A DNA stretch of 64,000 nucleotides from Erwinia sp. S63 (GTDB taxonomy: Bacteria > Pseudomonadota > Gammaproteobacteria > Enterobacterales > Enterobacteriaceae), in contig NZ_JACVUP010000002.1 of NCBI RefSeq assembly GCF_016625195.1, forward strand, positions 448,534-512,533, given 5' to 3'. Positions 8,423 to 19,473 of this stretch are shown piece by piece. The notes below the pieces were generated by a model. That model had not been told where the DNA came from. It worked only from the letters and a program-made list of their open reading frames with translations, and did not search any database. Position numbers and translations under genes: made by a program. Numbering within the stretch: position 1 is the stretch's first letter; each line of letters starts with the position of its first letter.

Positions 8423-9413
8423 TACGGGCGATTAACTCCTGATGAATATCGGCGCGGGTGCGGCTGCCTTGATCCCGGCAAACGAAGCCCTCACCAGGGG
8501 AAGATTGTTCGATTAACTCAGCACCATGGGGTTTACAGCGCTGCATAAAACTAAAGTGGGTTGCGCCTCTTATACGTGAAAACGATGTCTGTTGCGGCGG
8601 AAGATACTGCGCCAGATAGCCGGATACCAGTGAGGCGGGAAGTTCAACACTGTCTTGTTCTGCGGATAACACCAGCACTGGCACAGAAACCCTTGCCAGG
8701 CTCTCAGGTGTGAATCCGCGCGCCAGACCAAGATCAAGCGATACGGCCGCTTTAATACGTGGATTACGTAATTGAGCATCCAATAAAGAAGCGGTATTTG
8801 TATTGCTGATACCCAACGTCTCAATCAATTGACAGTCTGCTAGTTGCGAGTGGTTCTGACAATCCTGAACAAATCTGTTCGACGAAAACCGGGCACCGAT
8901 TAACTCCATCACTGTCCACCCTCCAAGTGAGTGGCCGATGGCGGCGATGCGCAACGAATCGACCTTTCCTGCCAGGTGTTCGTCTGCCAATAACCGATCC
9001 AGTACCCGGCTGATATCATCTGGACGCAGCCAAAGTTTCCGGGCGGTAGCAGGATCGCGATTCTCTGTTGTTGTGCCGGGATGGTTGGGGGCAGCGACGA
9101 TATATCCCTGCACAGCGAGTGCTGTGGCCAACCAGTTGAGGTTACGCCAGCTACCGCCATAACCGTGAGACAGAAGGACTAAAGGATGCTGTCCTGGAAG
9201 AGGCGTTGCATTGCGTAACACCGACTCACCATAGAACGCGGGGTTCTCGCCCACATCTTCAAAGACGCCCGTGGCGGCAGTGGGATACCAAAACGCAACA
9301 TTGAGCGGACGATTGCCCTGGCTATCAAGTGTTATCTGACGAAAACCCGTTGCGGCCTGTGCAAGCGACGCACACATCATCAGCATAAGTGCACAAATAC
9401 AAAATCGAATCAT
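8355..9413 (-). CDS. Secreted alpha/beta hydrolase (dienelactone hydrolase/PAF-acetylhydrolase type)
   Basis: 352 residues from ATG 9413, preceded by GGAG on the minus strand; an ATG at 9428 overlaps that ribosome site and is less likely. Signal peptide MIRFCICALMLMMCASLAQA. Alpha/beta-hydrolase landmarks: oxyanion segment LSHGYGGSW at 82-90, nucleophile elbow GHSLGG with Ser162, acidic residue probably in VLVLSAEQDS and the catalytic His in RGATHFSF. A DPATARKLWLRPDD region resembles predicted dienelactone or lipoprotein-associated phospholipase-like hydrolases. The protein should act in the periplasm on an ester substrate that cannot be named. It converges on, and overlaps, the AraC-type regulator gene. 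Confidence 0.85.
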   Translation of the reverse strand: MIRFCICALMLMMCASLAQAATGFRQITLDSQGNRPLNVAFWYPTAATGVFEDVGENPAFYGESVLRNATPLPGQHPLVLLSHGYGGSWRNLNWLATALAVQGYIVAAPNHPGTTTENRDPATARKLWLRPDDISRVLDRLLADEHLAGKVDSLRIAAIGHSLGGWTVMELIGARFSSNRFVQDCQNHSQLADCQLIETLGISNTNTASLLDAQLRNPRIKAAVSLDLGLARGFTPESLARVSVPVLVLSAEQDSVELPASLVSGYLAQYLPPQQTSFSRIRGATHFSFMQRCKPHGAELIEQSSPGEGFVCRDQGSRTRADIHQELIARITRFLTAALNPPADEMHSASVR

Positions 9414-9506
9414 TAGCGTTGTCTCCATGAGTGTAAAATCATGAAGAGTAATAACGTAAACAGTCAGTTACCGCGTCCTCAATCGCGATTGAGTACCTGT
9501 ATAACG

Positions 9507-9541
9507 ACAATAAAAAAGGGCAGCTTGCGCTGCCCCTGGCT
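9507..9541 (-). terminator. Rho-independent terminator of the porin gene
   Basis: On the minus strand GGGCAGC-GCAA-GCTGCCC is followed by a run of T. It lies about 50 bp beyond the porin stop codon and fits a strong intrinsic terminator. Confidence 0.9.
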
Positions 9542-9585
9542 CATACCCAGCCGACACTAGCCGGTATGCAATGAGGGATACTCAC

Positions 9586-10677
9586 TTAGAACTGATACAC
9601 CAGACCAACAGCAGTTACGTCGTCAGTGTTGATGTTCAACGCGTTGTTATCTTTCAACAGGTTGATTTTATATTCTGCATAAGCAGACATGTTCTTGTTG
9701 AAGTAGTAAGTCACGCCAACGGCAACGTATTTGAACAGATCGGTATCGCCCACGTTGTTCTCAACATCTTTCGCGCGAGAAGACACATAGCCCAGTGAAG
9801 GACGCAGGCCGTTCAGGAACTGATACTGTGCAACGGCTTCAAAGTTCACCGCTTTGTTAGCGAAACCGCTGTTACCGATTGGGGTCGCATTCTGCGTTTC
9901 GCCATAGATGGTCGCCAGGTAAATCTGGTTAGCATCATATTTCAGACCGGCTGCCCAGCTCTGCGCTTTATCGCCACGGCCGTAGGTCGCGGTGTTCTGT
10001 GCAGTAACGCGATCCAGATTAGCGTAAGCACCGACAAGGCTCAGGCCGAAATCGAAGTCATAAGAGGTTGACAGCGCAAAGCCATCACCATTCGAACGAC
10101 GTACCGCCAGGTTGCTGGCAGTCGCGCTATCAGAGCGCTCGTTTTTGCCTTCGTACTGCGCGGCAAAGTTCCAGCCTTTCACCAGACCGAAGAAATCTTT
10201 GTTACGCCAGGTCAGGACACCGGTAGAACGGCCTGACAGGAAGGCATCGGTGTAACCGGAATCACCACCAAAGTACGGCAGCATATCGGTGTAACCCAGT
10301 ACGTCATACACCAGACCGTAGTTACGGCCGTAGTCGATTGAACCAAACTGGGCCACTTTCAGACCCGCAAAGCCCAGACGGGTTTTGTTGCCTGAGTTGG
10401 CATCGCTGCCTTCAGAGTTGCTCAGGCTGTACTGGTATTGCCACTGACCATAGCCGGTCAGTTGGTCATTAATTTTGGTTTCGCCTTTAAAGCCCAGACG
10501 GGTATAGGAAGAGACTTCACCGTTCTGGCTGTCGTTATCAGAGAACAGATGCGAAACGTTGATTTTGCCGGTCAGGTCCAGCTTGTTGCCATCTTTGTTA
10601 TAGATTTCGGCGGCCTGAGCCGAAGAAAGTCCCAGCAGTAAAGGCATCACTGCTGCCAGTAAGGAGCGCTTCATCAT
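9586..10677 (-). CDS. General porin of the OmpF/OmpC/PhoE family
   Basis: 363 residues. Signal peptide ends in SSAQA; the mature protein begins [15 protein letters not shown] and ends in the terminal aromatic VGLVYQF that drives outer-membrane assembly. The 16-strand trimeric porin fold is implied by length and pattern. The constriction-loop motif, PEFGGD in the E. coli porins, here reads PYFGGD. The first codons ATGATGAAGCGC and the leader AGGGTAAATTATAA resemble the ompF start region. It is a single gene with its own terminator and a long AT-rich upstream region. Which porin it is an orthologue of cannot be said; the exact symbol is left empty. Confidence 0.93.
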   Translation of the reverse strand: MMKRSLLAAVMPLLLGLSSAQAAEIYNKDGNKLDLTGKINVSHLFSDNDSQNGEVSSYTRLGFKGETKINDQLTGYGQWQYQYSLSNSEGSDANSGNKTRLGFAGLKVAQFGSIDYGRNYGLVYDVLGYTDMLPYFGGDSGYTDAFLSGRSTGVLTWRNKDFFGLVKGWNFAAQYEGKNERSDSATASNLAVRRSNGDGFALSTSYDFDFGLSLVGAYANLDRVTAQNTATYGRGDKAQSWAAGLKYDANQIYLATIYGETQNATPIGNSGFANKAVNFEAVAQYQFLNGLRPSLGYVSSRAKDVENNVGDTDLFKYVAVGVTYYFNKNMSAYAEYKINLLKDNNALNINTDDVTAVGLVYQF

Positions 10678-11375
10678 TTATAATTTACCCTGTGATATTT
10701 TTTAATTGTGTCCCCGTAATCGGGGTGAAAAGAAAATGACACAAAAGGTTCAAGATCAACAGTGCAATATATGTAACTAAATATTTCTGATTGGCTTTTT
10801 GTGTGATTTTTAATCTTAACTTCCATTATTCGGGATTTTACATTGGATAAACTTATCTCAATTCCGTCATGCATTTGACCAATACAAATACATAAATAAT
10901 TGTTTTTAATGGTTTTTAGTAAAATTAAAGAAAAGTAAATCACCGCGTTTCTTTGAGGGTTAAATAGCACAAGCCTATGCATTATTGTTCAATAACAAAT
11001 ATAGAAAACCACCTAATCATTAGCGTGGTAATTATCTGGTTAATCTCTTTGTATCCTTTTATTTCTGCTCTGATAATAACCTTAGTCACTAAATGTCGTT
11101 TAACTTATGTTTAATTCAATGGCTGTTCAAAATACAGCCAAATATGCAACGAGATTGTTAATTAGCGGCGAATCAGCGCTGCCTTTTCTTGCACATCTGG
11201 CTGCACGCTTCCTGCATATTCGCGCACCATAAATGCACAAATTGCCCTAAAACAGGGCGAGAGTCGCGACATTTCGGCGAAATATTCCCTGTGCGATCAC
11301 AAAAGCGCTATTTCATTTTGTGAATGCATAAATCTGCTAAATAAATTGCTGCTCTCCCATCTCCATCAGACTGAT

Positions 11376-11403
11376 ATTCACTTTTTATGCATTTTATGTG
11401 AAT
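11376..11403. promoter_or_regulatory. Inverted repeat, candidate ArgR/NtrC region upstream of astC
   Basis: ATTCAC and GTGAAT face each other across 16 bp that include TTATGCAT. The half-sites resemble the TGAAT/ATTCA ends of ARG boxes. ArgR and NtrC are the known activators of the E. coli ast operon and bind about 100 bp before the sigma-54 promoter, so the position fits. The match is partial and the assignment tentative. Confidence 0.35.
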
Positions 11404-11468
11404 AGCGATCTGGTGTAACTCATTGATATTGCGTTACCCAAACCCGTTTATGCATTTTTTCCGCTAGC

Positions 11469-11484
11469 TGGCACGCTTACTGCA
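11469..11484 (+). promoter_or_regulatory. Sigma-54 promoter of the ast operon
   Basis: TGGCACGCTTACTGCA matches the sigma-54 consensus TGGCACG-N4-TTGCA except for one base in the -12 element, with the correct spacing between the GG and GC doublets. It lies 82 bp before the astC start. The E. coli ast operon is transcribed by sigma-54 under nitrogen limitation, which agrees. Confidence 0.85.
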
Positions 11485-11565
11485 CTCTACAGTAGTGCTG
11501 CGACACAACAGATTTTAACAATTTTAAAACAATAGCTTCACTCAGGTGGAGCAGGAGAAATGGCT

Positions 11566-12782
11566 ATGTCACTGCAGGTTTCACGTCACGATTTTGATCA
11601 ATGGATGATGCCGGTATACGCCCCCGCGGCTTTCGTACCGGTGCGTGCTGAAGGCTCAACCCTTTGGGATCAGCAAGGTAAGGATTACATCGACTTTGCA
11701 GGCGGCATCGCGGTGAATGCATTGGGACATGCGCATCCGGCTTTGCAACAGGCACTGACCGAGCAGGCGGGTAAGCTGTGGCACACCGGCAATGGCTATA
11801 CTAACGAACCTATTTTACGTCTGGCTAAACAGCTGATTGACGCCACCTTCGCCGATCGCGTGTTCTTCTGTAACTCCGGGGCAGAAGCCAATGAGGCTGC
11901 ACTGAAGCTGGCCCGTAAAGTGGCGCACGATCGTTTTGGCGCAGAGAAAAATGGCATTGTAGCCTTCAATAATGCTTTCCATGGACGCACGCTGTTTACC
12001 GTTTCAGCGGGTGGACAACCGGCTTACTCACGTGATTTTGCACCGCTGCCTCCGGCGATTGAGCACGCCAACTTCAACGACCTCGCCTCTGCCGCAGCAC
12101 TGATCAATGACCAGACCTGTGCCGTGATTGTTGAACCGATTCAGGGCGAAGGCGGTGTCTTGCCTGCCGATCCTGCTTTCCTGCGCGGCCTGCGTGAACT
12201 GTGCGACAAACATCAGGCGACCCTGATATTCGATGAAGTACAGAGCGGCGTGGGTCGTACCGGTTCGCTGTATGCCTACATGCACTATGGCGTGACGCCG
12301 GACGTCCTGACCACCGCCAAAGCGCTCGGTGGCGGCTTCCCGATTGGCGCGATGCTGACACGCGAAGATTTGGCGTTGGTGATGGGCGTGGGCACTCATG
12401 GCACCACCTACGGCGGTAACCCGCTGGCGGGTGCCGTCGCCGGTAAAGTGATGGAGCTGATTAACCAGCCCGATTTTATGGCGGGCGTGGCGCAGCGCCA
12501 CCAGTGGTTTGTCGATGCTTTGCAGGAGATGAATCAGCGCCTGCCGATCTTTAAAGAAGTGCGCGGTCTCGGACTGTTAATTGGTGCCGTGCTAAATGAG
12601 GATTTTGCCGGGAAAGCGAAGCAGTTCAACCTGGCGGCGGCTGAAGAAGGTGTCATGGTGCTGATTGCCGGTGCTAACGTGGTGCGTTTCGCGCCAGCGC
12701 TGAATATCAGTGAAGCGGAAGTGAAAGAGGGACTGGCGCGCTTTGAACGTGCCTGCGCTCGTGTACTCACAGGAGCTGCATC

Positions 12783-12786
<4 letters not shown>
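11566..12786 (+). CDS. astC: Succinylornithine transaminase
   Basis: Third enzyme of the arginine succinyltransferase pathway: transfers the amino group of N2-succinylornithine to 2-oxoglutarate, giving succinylglutamate semialdehyde. About 406 residues, class III PLP aminotransferase, with [11 protein letters not shown] and the PLP lysine in [15 protein letters not shown] take ATG 11566 ([14 protein letters not shown]) because it aligns with the known E. coli start and has good spacing to AGGAG at 11553-11557; ATG 11560 is only two bases from it. First gene of astCADBE, behind the sigma-54 promoter; its stop overlaps the astA start. Confidence 0.97.
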
Positions 12787-15276
<2,490 letters not shown>

Positions 15277-15277
<1 letters not shown>

Positions 15278-16605
15278 TGAAAGCGTTTGAAGCCAACTTT
15301 GATGGACTGGTCGGCCTGACGCACCATTACGCCGGGCTCTCCTTTGGTAATGAAGCGTCGACGCGCAATCAGCTGCAGCCTTCAAACCCCCGCCTGGCCG
15401 CGAAGCAGGGCCTGCTGAAAATGAAAGCGCTGGCGGACTTGGGCTACGTGCAAGGGGTGATCCCGCCGCATGAGCGGCCGAATATCCCGCTACTACGCCA
15501 GCTCGGTTTTGCTGGCACGGACGAACAGGTACTGGCGAAAGCGGCTCAGCAGGCGCCGCAGCTGTTGTCCGCTGCCAGTTCTGCCTCGGCAATGTGGGTG
15601 GCGAATGCTGCCACCGTATCGCCTTCGGCTGATAGCGCCGATGGCCGCGTGCACTTCACCGTGGCTAACCTCAACAATAAATTCCATCGCGCCATCGAAG
15701 CGCCGGAAACCGCCGACTTGCTGCGCGCCATTTTCCGCGATCCGCAACATTTCAGCGTGCATGATGCTTTGCCGCAGGTGGCGCTGTTTGGCGATGAAGG
15801 TGCCGCTAACCATAACCGCTTTGGTGCGGACTACGGCGATGCGGGTGTTCAGCTGTTTGTTTATGGTCGTGATGGTCAACAGCAGGGTGCTGCACCGGCA
15901 CGTTATCCGGCACGTCAGACGCGGGAAGCCAGTGCCGCGGTGGCGCGTTTGCATCAGCTCGACGATGAGCGCACGCTGTTTGCACAGCAAAACCCGCTGG
16001 TGATCGATCAGGGCGTGTTCCACAACGATGTCATCGCCGTGAGCAACCAGCAGGTGCTGTTCTGCCATGAAGAGGCGTTTGTCGATCAGCCGGCGTTATT
16101 ACAACAGCTGGCGGCGCGCGTGCCCGGTTTCCAACCTATTGTGGTGCCGCGCGATAAAGTGTCAGTGGCGGACGCGGTGAATACCTATCTGTTTAACAGC
16201 CAACTGTTACAGCATCCTGAAGGTGGCATGCGACTGGTGCTGCCAGAAGAGTCACGCCAGCACGCCGGCGTATGGCGCTATTTGACCGGGCTGGTGGAGA
16301 GCGGCGGGCCGATTCGTGAGCTCACGGTGTTCGATCTGCGTGAGAGCATGTGCAACGGCGGTGGGCCAGCTTGTTTGCGTTTGCGCGTGGTGCTGACCGA
16401 AGCAGAGCGTCAGGCCCTCAATCCAGCGGTACTGATGAACGATCGCCTGTTCACCACCCTGAACAGCTGGGTGGATCGCCACTACCGCGATCGCCTCACG
16501 CAAGCCGATTTGGCCGATCCGCAATTACTGCGTGAGGGACGCACCGCGCTGGATGAGCTGACACAGCTGCTAGACTTAGGCAGTGTCTACGCATTTCAGC
16601 GTTAA
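15277..16605 (+). CDS. astB: N-succinylarginine dihydrolase
   Basis: Second step: N2-succinylarginine to N2-succinylornithine, two ammonia and CO2. 442 residues (E. coli 447), pentein fold of the guanidino-group modifying enzymes. Visible are the N-terminal [18 protein letters not shown] and the C-terminal catalytic-Cys segment [12 protein letters not shown]. The frame is open from 15187, but that part lies in astD; ATG 15277 overlaps the astD stop (TAATG) and follows AAAGGAG, so it is chosen. Confidence 0.97.
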
Positions 16606-16648
16606 CCTCAGAGGGTAAGTGAAGCTTCTGAGTTGAAAAGGAGTGTAC

Positions 16649-17644
16649 ATGCAGGATTTTCTACAACAGACCCTGTCAGGTAAGCCGCCCCAGCAGCGAC
16701 AGGGCAGCAATGCCCATTTACAGTGGCAGTGGCACGATGAGGGCATTCTATCCCTGACCCCCCATGCACCGACGCATCAGGCGTTGGTGCTGTCAGCTGG
16801 CGTACACGGCAACGAAACGGCCCCGGTTGAGATTCTCAACCTGCTATTGACGCCGCTATTGCGGGGAGAGCAGCCGTTAGCGGTGCGCTTGCTGGTGATA
16901 CTGGGCAATCCAGAGGCGCTGCGCAGCGGCAAACGCTATCAGCAATATGACATTAACCGTTTGTTTGGAGGGCGCTGGCAGAAGGTTCCCGACCTACCTG
17001 AAGCGCAGCGTACGCTGCAACTGGAGCAAGCGCTTGAGCGGTTTTGGCGCGAGTGTCGCGATCATGAAGTGCGCTGGCATCTCGATCTGCATACCGCGAT
17101 TCGCGGCTCATACCATGCGCGTTTCGGCGTGATGCCGCTGAATCCTCAGCCGTGGCCGCAGGATTTCCTGCACTGGCTGGCGGCGGCAGAGCTGGAGGCG
17201 CTGGTGTTTCATCGTGCCCCAGGTGGCACTTTTACCCATTACAGCTGTGAACATCACGATGCGGCCAGCTGCACGCTGGAGTTGGGTAAAGCGCTGCCGT
17301 TTGGTGAAAATGATCTTAGCCAGTTCGCGGCGGTACAGCTGGCGCTGGCGGCATTGTTGTACGGTGAGTCACTGCCAGAAGTGCGGGAACAGCCGCGACA
17401 CTATCGTGTGGCACAGCAGATTACCCGTCACGGCGACGAGTTTGTGCTGCACATGGGGCCCGAGACGTTGAACTTTACCGCGTTTCCTCAGGGCACGTTG
17501 CTGGCAGAAGAGGGCGAGACGCGCTATTACGTGCAACAGGCGCGCGAATATGTGCTGTTTCCCAATCCGAATGTTGCCGCAGGATTGCGTGCAGGCTTGA
17601 TGCTGGTGGAAGAAAACGAGCAAACGCAGGCACTGACGTTATAA
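16649..17644 (+). CDS. astE: Succinylglutamate desuccinylase
   Basis: Last step: zinc-dependent hydrolysis of N-succinylglutamate to glutamate and succinate. 331 residues of the AstE/AspA (M14-like) family. Zinc ligands His53 and Glu56 in AGVHGNETAP and a third His in WHLDLHTAIRG are present, as is the downstream catalytic Glu in LELGKALPFG. ATG 16649 follows AAAAGGAG at 16636-16643; the GTG at 16643 lies within that site. Last gene of the operon, closed by a terminator at 17649-17678. Confidence 0.97.
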   Translation: MQDFLQQTLSGKPPQQRQGSNAHLQWQWHDEGILSLTPHAPTHQALVLSAGVHGNETAPVEILNLLLTPLLRGEQPLAVRLLVILGNPEALRSGKRYQQYDINRLFGGRWQKVPDLPEAQRTLQLEQALERFWRECRDHEVRWHLDLHTAIRGSYHARFGVMPLNPQPWPQDFLHWLAAAELEALVFHRAPGGTFTHYSCEHHDAASCTLELGKALPFGENDLSQFAAVQLALAALLYGESLPEVREQPRHYRVAQQITRHGDEFVLHMGPETLNFTAFPQGTLLAEEGETRYYVQQAREYVLFPNPNVAAGLRAGLMLVEENEQTQALTL

Positions 17645-17648
17645 AAAA

Positions 17649-17678
17649 GGTGGGTGAAGAAAATTCACCCATTTTTCC
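17649..17678 (+). terminator. Terminator of the ast operon
   Basis: TGGGTGAA and TTCACCCA pair across a short loop and are followed by TTTTT, directly after the astE stop codon. Confidence 0.88.
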
Positions 17679-17777
17679 CTTCCGCAAATCCGACAATACC
17701 GTTACACTCCTCCTTAATTCCTGCGCATTTCCCTTTGATTGTCATACTCTTTTGCAATTCCTCACGCATTTCTTCTC

Positions 17778-17795
17778 TTTCTCTCCATGATTGCC
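17778..17795 (+). promoter_or_regulatory. BaeR box upstream of spy
   Basis: TTTCTCTCCATGATTGCC agrees with the published BaeR consensus TTTTTCTCCATDATTGGC at all but two positions, and lies about 130 bp before spy. In E. coli spy is a main target of BaeSR. I looked for a CpxR box (GTAAA-N5-GTAAA) in the same region and did not find a clear one. Confidence 0.75.
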
Positions 17796-17825
17796 CGATT
17801 ACTGTCTTTTATGCTTTCAGGGCTT

Positions 17826-17842
17826 TACTCAGACTCTGAGTA
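17826..17842. promoter_or_regulatory. Perfect palindrome in the spy promoter region
   Basis: TACTCAGA-C-TCTGAGTA is a perfect 8-bp inverted repeat around a single base. It lies about 85 bp upstream of spy and just upstream of TTGACG, so it may be an operator. I do not recognise the regulator. Confidence 0.4.
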
Positions 17843-17924
17843 GTTGACGTTCGGCGTCGTATGCTTGTTTCCGAAGACGCGACACACCTTGTCGTCATGA
17901 AACTGAATAGTAAGGACAAATATT

Positions 17925-18422
17925 ATGCGTAAACTCACTTCCCTGTTCCTGGCTACTGCAATGGCTCTTGGTGCTGCCAACATCGTCCACGCTGCAGCGG
18001 ACAATCTGACACCACCGCCAGCAGGTAGCGAAAAACCGATGCACAAGCCGCCAATGCATCATCATGGTATGGAGATGATGTTCAAAGGCCTGAATTTGAC
18101 AGATGCGCAGAAAGCGCAGATCAAAACTATCATGCGTGACAGCCATAAAGAGATGAAACGTCCATCTCTGGAAGAGCGTCGTGCTAACCACAGCATCATC
18201 GCTTCAGATACTTTCGACAAAGCGAAAGCCGAAGCGCAGGCTGAGAAAATGACCGCCAACGCGAAAGATCGTGCGGTGAGCATGATGGAAACACAGAACA
18301 AGATTTACAACGTGCTGACGCCTGAGCAGAAAAAACAGTACAACGCCAACTTTGAGAAACGTCTGACAGAGAAAGGCCCGCATGACGGTAAAATGCCGCC
18401 ACCGCCGGCTGATGGTGAATAA
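17925..18422 (+). CDS. spy: ATP-independent periplasmic chaperone Spy
   Basis: 165 residues, Spy/CpxP family. Signal peptide ends around VHAA. The mature protein holds the two LTxxQ-type motifs that mark the family: LTDAQKAQI near 60 and LTPEQKKQY near 138, and long helices that dimerise into a cradle binding unfolded envelope proteins. The N-terminus of the mature part is rich in Pro, His and Met (KPMHKPPMHHHGMEMM), more so than in E. coli, which could bind metal. Gene order astE-spy-cho-nadE is conserved with E. coli. A BaeR box lies upstream and a strong terminator downstream. Confidence 0.96.
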   Translation: MRKLTSLFLATAMALGAANIVHAAADNLTPPPAGSEKPMHKPPMHHHGMEMMFKGLNLTDAQKAQIKTIMRDSHKEMKRPSLEERRANHSIIASDTFDKAKAEAQAEKMTANAKDRAVSMMETQNKIYNVLTPEQKKQYNANFEKRLTEKGPHDGKMPPPPADGE

Positions 18423-18445
18423 GCCGTTTAGCTAATCGGTTTGAG

Positions 18446-18500
18446 ACCGCCGACGCTGTCCACTGCATCTGATGCTTTGGGCAGCGTCGGCGGTTTTGTT
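18446..18500 (+). terminator. Strong terminator between convergent spy and cho
   Basis: A 13-bp stem, ACCGCCGACGCTG (18446-18458) with CAGCGTCGGCGGT (18482-18494), followed by TTTGTTTT. It ends next to the cho stop codon; its minus-strand side lacks a comparable T run. Confidence 0.85.
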
Positions 18501-19361
18501 TTAGAGTTCAATCAGCGGGAAAACTCCGGACAGTAGCGGGCGGCACAAAATTTTATAGCCGTCATGATCAAAACCCTGGCGTGCGCGCTGCAGTTGGCGG
18601 GCCTCTGCTTCGGTAGCGACCGAACCGAGCCAGAACCAGTGATCGATAACGTGAATCTGCGTCATCTCTGTGCCCACTTCCACCATGCCAACCGGGCCTT
18701 GCCACGGCCAGCACACCACGCGCATCTGTTCCAATGCCTGATGCAACCGTTGCTGATGGGCTTCAATGGATTCGTTGCCGCAACACGCCCCAGCACAGCG
18801 TTTTAGCGCGGCGCGAAAACAGCCGCGTCCCGGCGTTAACCGCTCCAATCCCAGCAATCCATGGCACAGGCGCTGTTCATCGGCTATCGACTTGAGTTTT
18901 TCCATGGCCGCAAAGCGACTGCGAAATAAGCCGTAGAGATTCGGTGAGCACGAGAAGTCGAGATCTTTGGCGTACACCACCTGTGGAGCGCCATCGCCAA
19001 GCTGTAACGAACAGAGCTGACGATTTTTGCGCAGGCGCTTATTAAACAGCGGCTGTTGCGTTTTGATCATCTGCGCTTCCAGCAATTGCGCGCCAAGATC
19101 GCCAGCGGTGGGGATCCAGGTGACGCGTCGCGCCTGACGCAACATGTTGGCTTCATCCGGGGTGCGAAAATGCGACATCACCCGACTGCGCAGGTTGACG
19201 CTTTTGCCGATATATAACGGCAGGTTATCGCTGTCACCGTGAAAGGTGTAAACGCCGGGCTGATTGGGTAATCCTTCCAGCCATTGGCGTAAATGTTCGG
19301 GATATTGATAAATCGCGGCCGCATCAAATTCGAGGCGGTGGCTGGCTGCACGTCTGACCAA
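18501..19361 (-). CDS. cho: Excinuclease Cho (UvrC homologue)
   Basis: 286 residues. Endonuclease that makes the 3' incision beside DNA damage in nucleotide excision repair together with UvrAB. The GIY-YIG nuclease domain lies at about 35-110 (PGVYTFHG...LYIGKSVNLRSRV), followed by a UvrC-like segment with RGCFRAALKRCAGACCG whose four cysteines are typical of Cho. The start is a TTG at 19361 (MVRRAASHRLEF aligns with the known N-terminus), with GGAG upstream; no ATG is available in frame nearby. A LexA-like palindrome lies 14 bp upstream, in keeping with SOS control. Confidence 0.95.
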   Translation of the reverse strand: MVRRAASHRLEFDAAAIYQYPEHLRQWLEGLPNQPGVYTFHGDSDNLPLYIGKSVNLRSRVMSHFRTPDEANMLRQARRVTWIPTAGDLGAQLLEAQMIKTQQPLFNKRLRKNRQLCSLQLGDGAPQVVYAKDLDFSCSPNLYGLFRSRFAAMEKLKSIADEQRLCHGLLGLERLTPGRGCFRAALKRCAGACCGNESIEAHQQRLHQALEQMRVVCWPWQGPVGMVEVGTEMTQIHVIDHWFWLGSVATEAEARQLQRARQGFDHDGYKILCRPLLSGVFPLIEL

Positions 19362-19374
19362 AACACACTCCGAT

Positions 19375-19394
19375 TACTGGTTGTCTGTCCAGTA
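19375..19394 (-). promoter_or_regulatory. LexA-type operator before cho
   Basis: TACTGGTTGTCTGTCCAGTA has the outer TACTG-N10-CAGTA of the LexA consensus, with CTGG/CCAG in place of CTGT/ACAG. The symmetric arms are perfect. It sits immediately before cho, an SOS gene in E. coli. Confidence 0.65.
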
Positions 19395-19438
19395 TATCAG
19401 CGTGATGCTTTACTCGCCAGTCAGCGGCAGGAGGAGGG

Positions 19439-19465
19439 CGTTTCCCGCGACAGCGGCGGGAAACG
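19439..19465 (-). terminator. Hairpin after nadE
   Basis: CGTTTCCCGC and GCGGGAAACG form a 10-bp stem just past the nadE stop. No T run follows on the minus strand, so it may stabilise the mRNA end instead of terminating alone. Confidence 0.5.
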
Positions 19466-19473
19466 TAGAGCGG

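Larger units (their letters stand above)
10678..11565. other. Long AT-rich intergenic region between divergent porin and ast operon
   Basis: Nearly 890 bp without a convincing gene. The porin side carries a long 5' leader region with TTGAACCTTTTGTGTCATTT, much like the untranslated leaders of OmpF/OmpC mRNAs that are targets of small RNAs. The ast side carries the sigma-54 promoter at 11469-11484 and inverted repeats that could hold ArgR or NtrC. A 102-codon minus-strand frame reaching 10982 overlaps the porin leader, has poor composition for a protein and is not called. The middle part (10980-11160) is very AT-rich and may be a curved upstream regulatory region. Confidence 0.6.

Noticed and set aside
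10674..10982. 102-codon minus-strand frame upstream of the porin
   Set aside because: It covers the porin leader and promoter, has no ribosome site and a poor coding pattern.
15470..16068. Overlapping frames of 177 and 191 codons inside astB
   Set aside because: astB is certain from its sequence; the other frames have biased composition (Arg/Cys or His/Thr rich) and no homology that I recognise.
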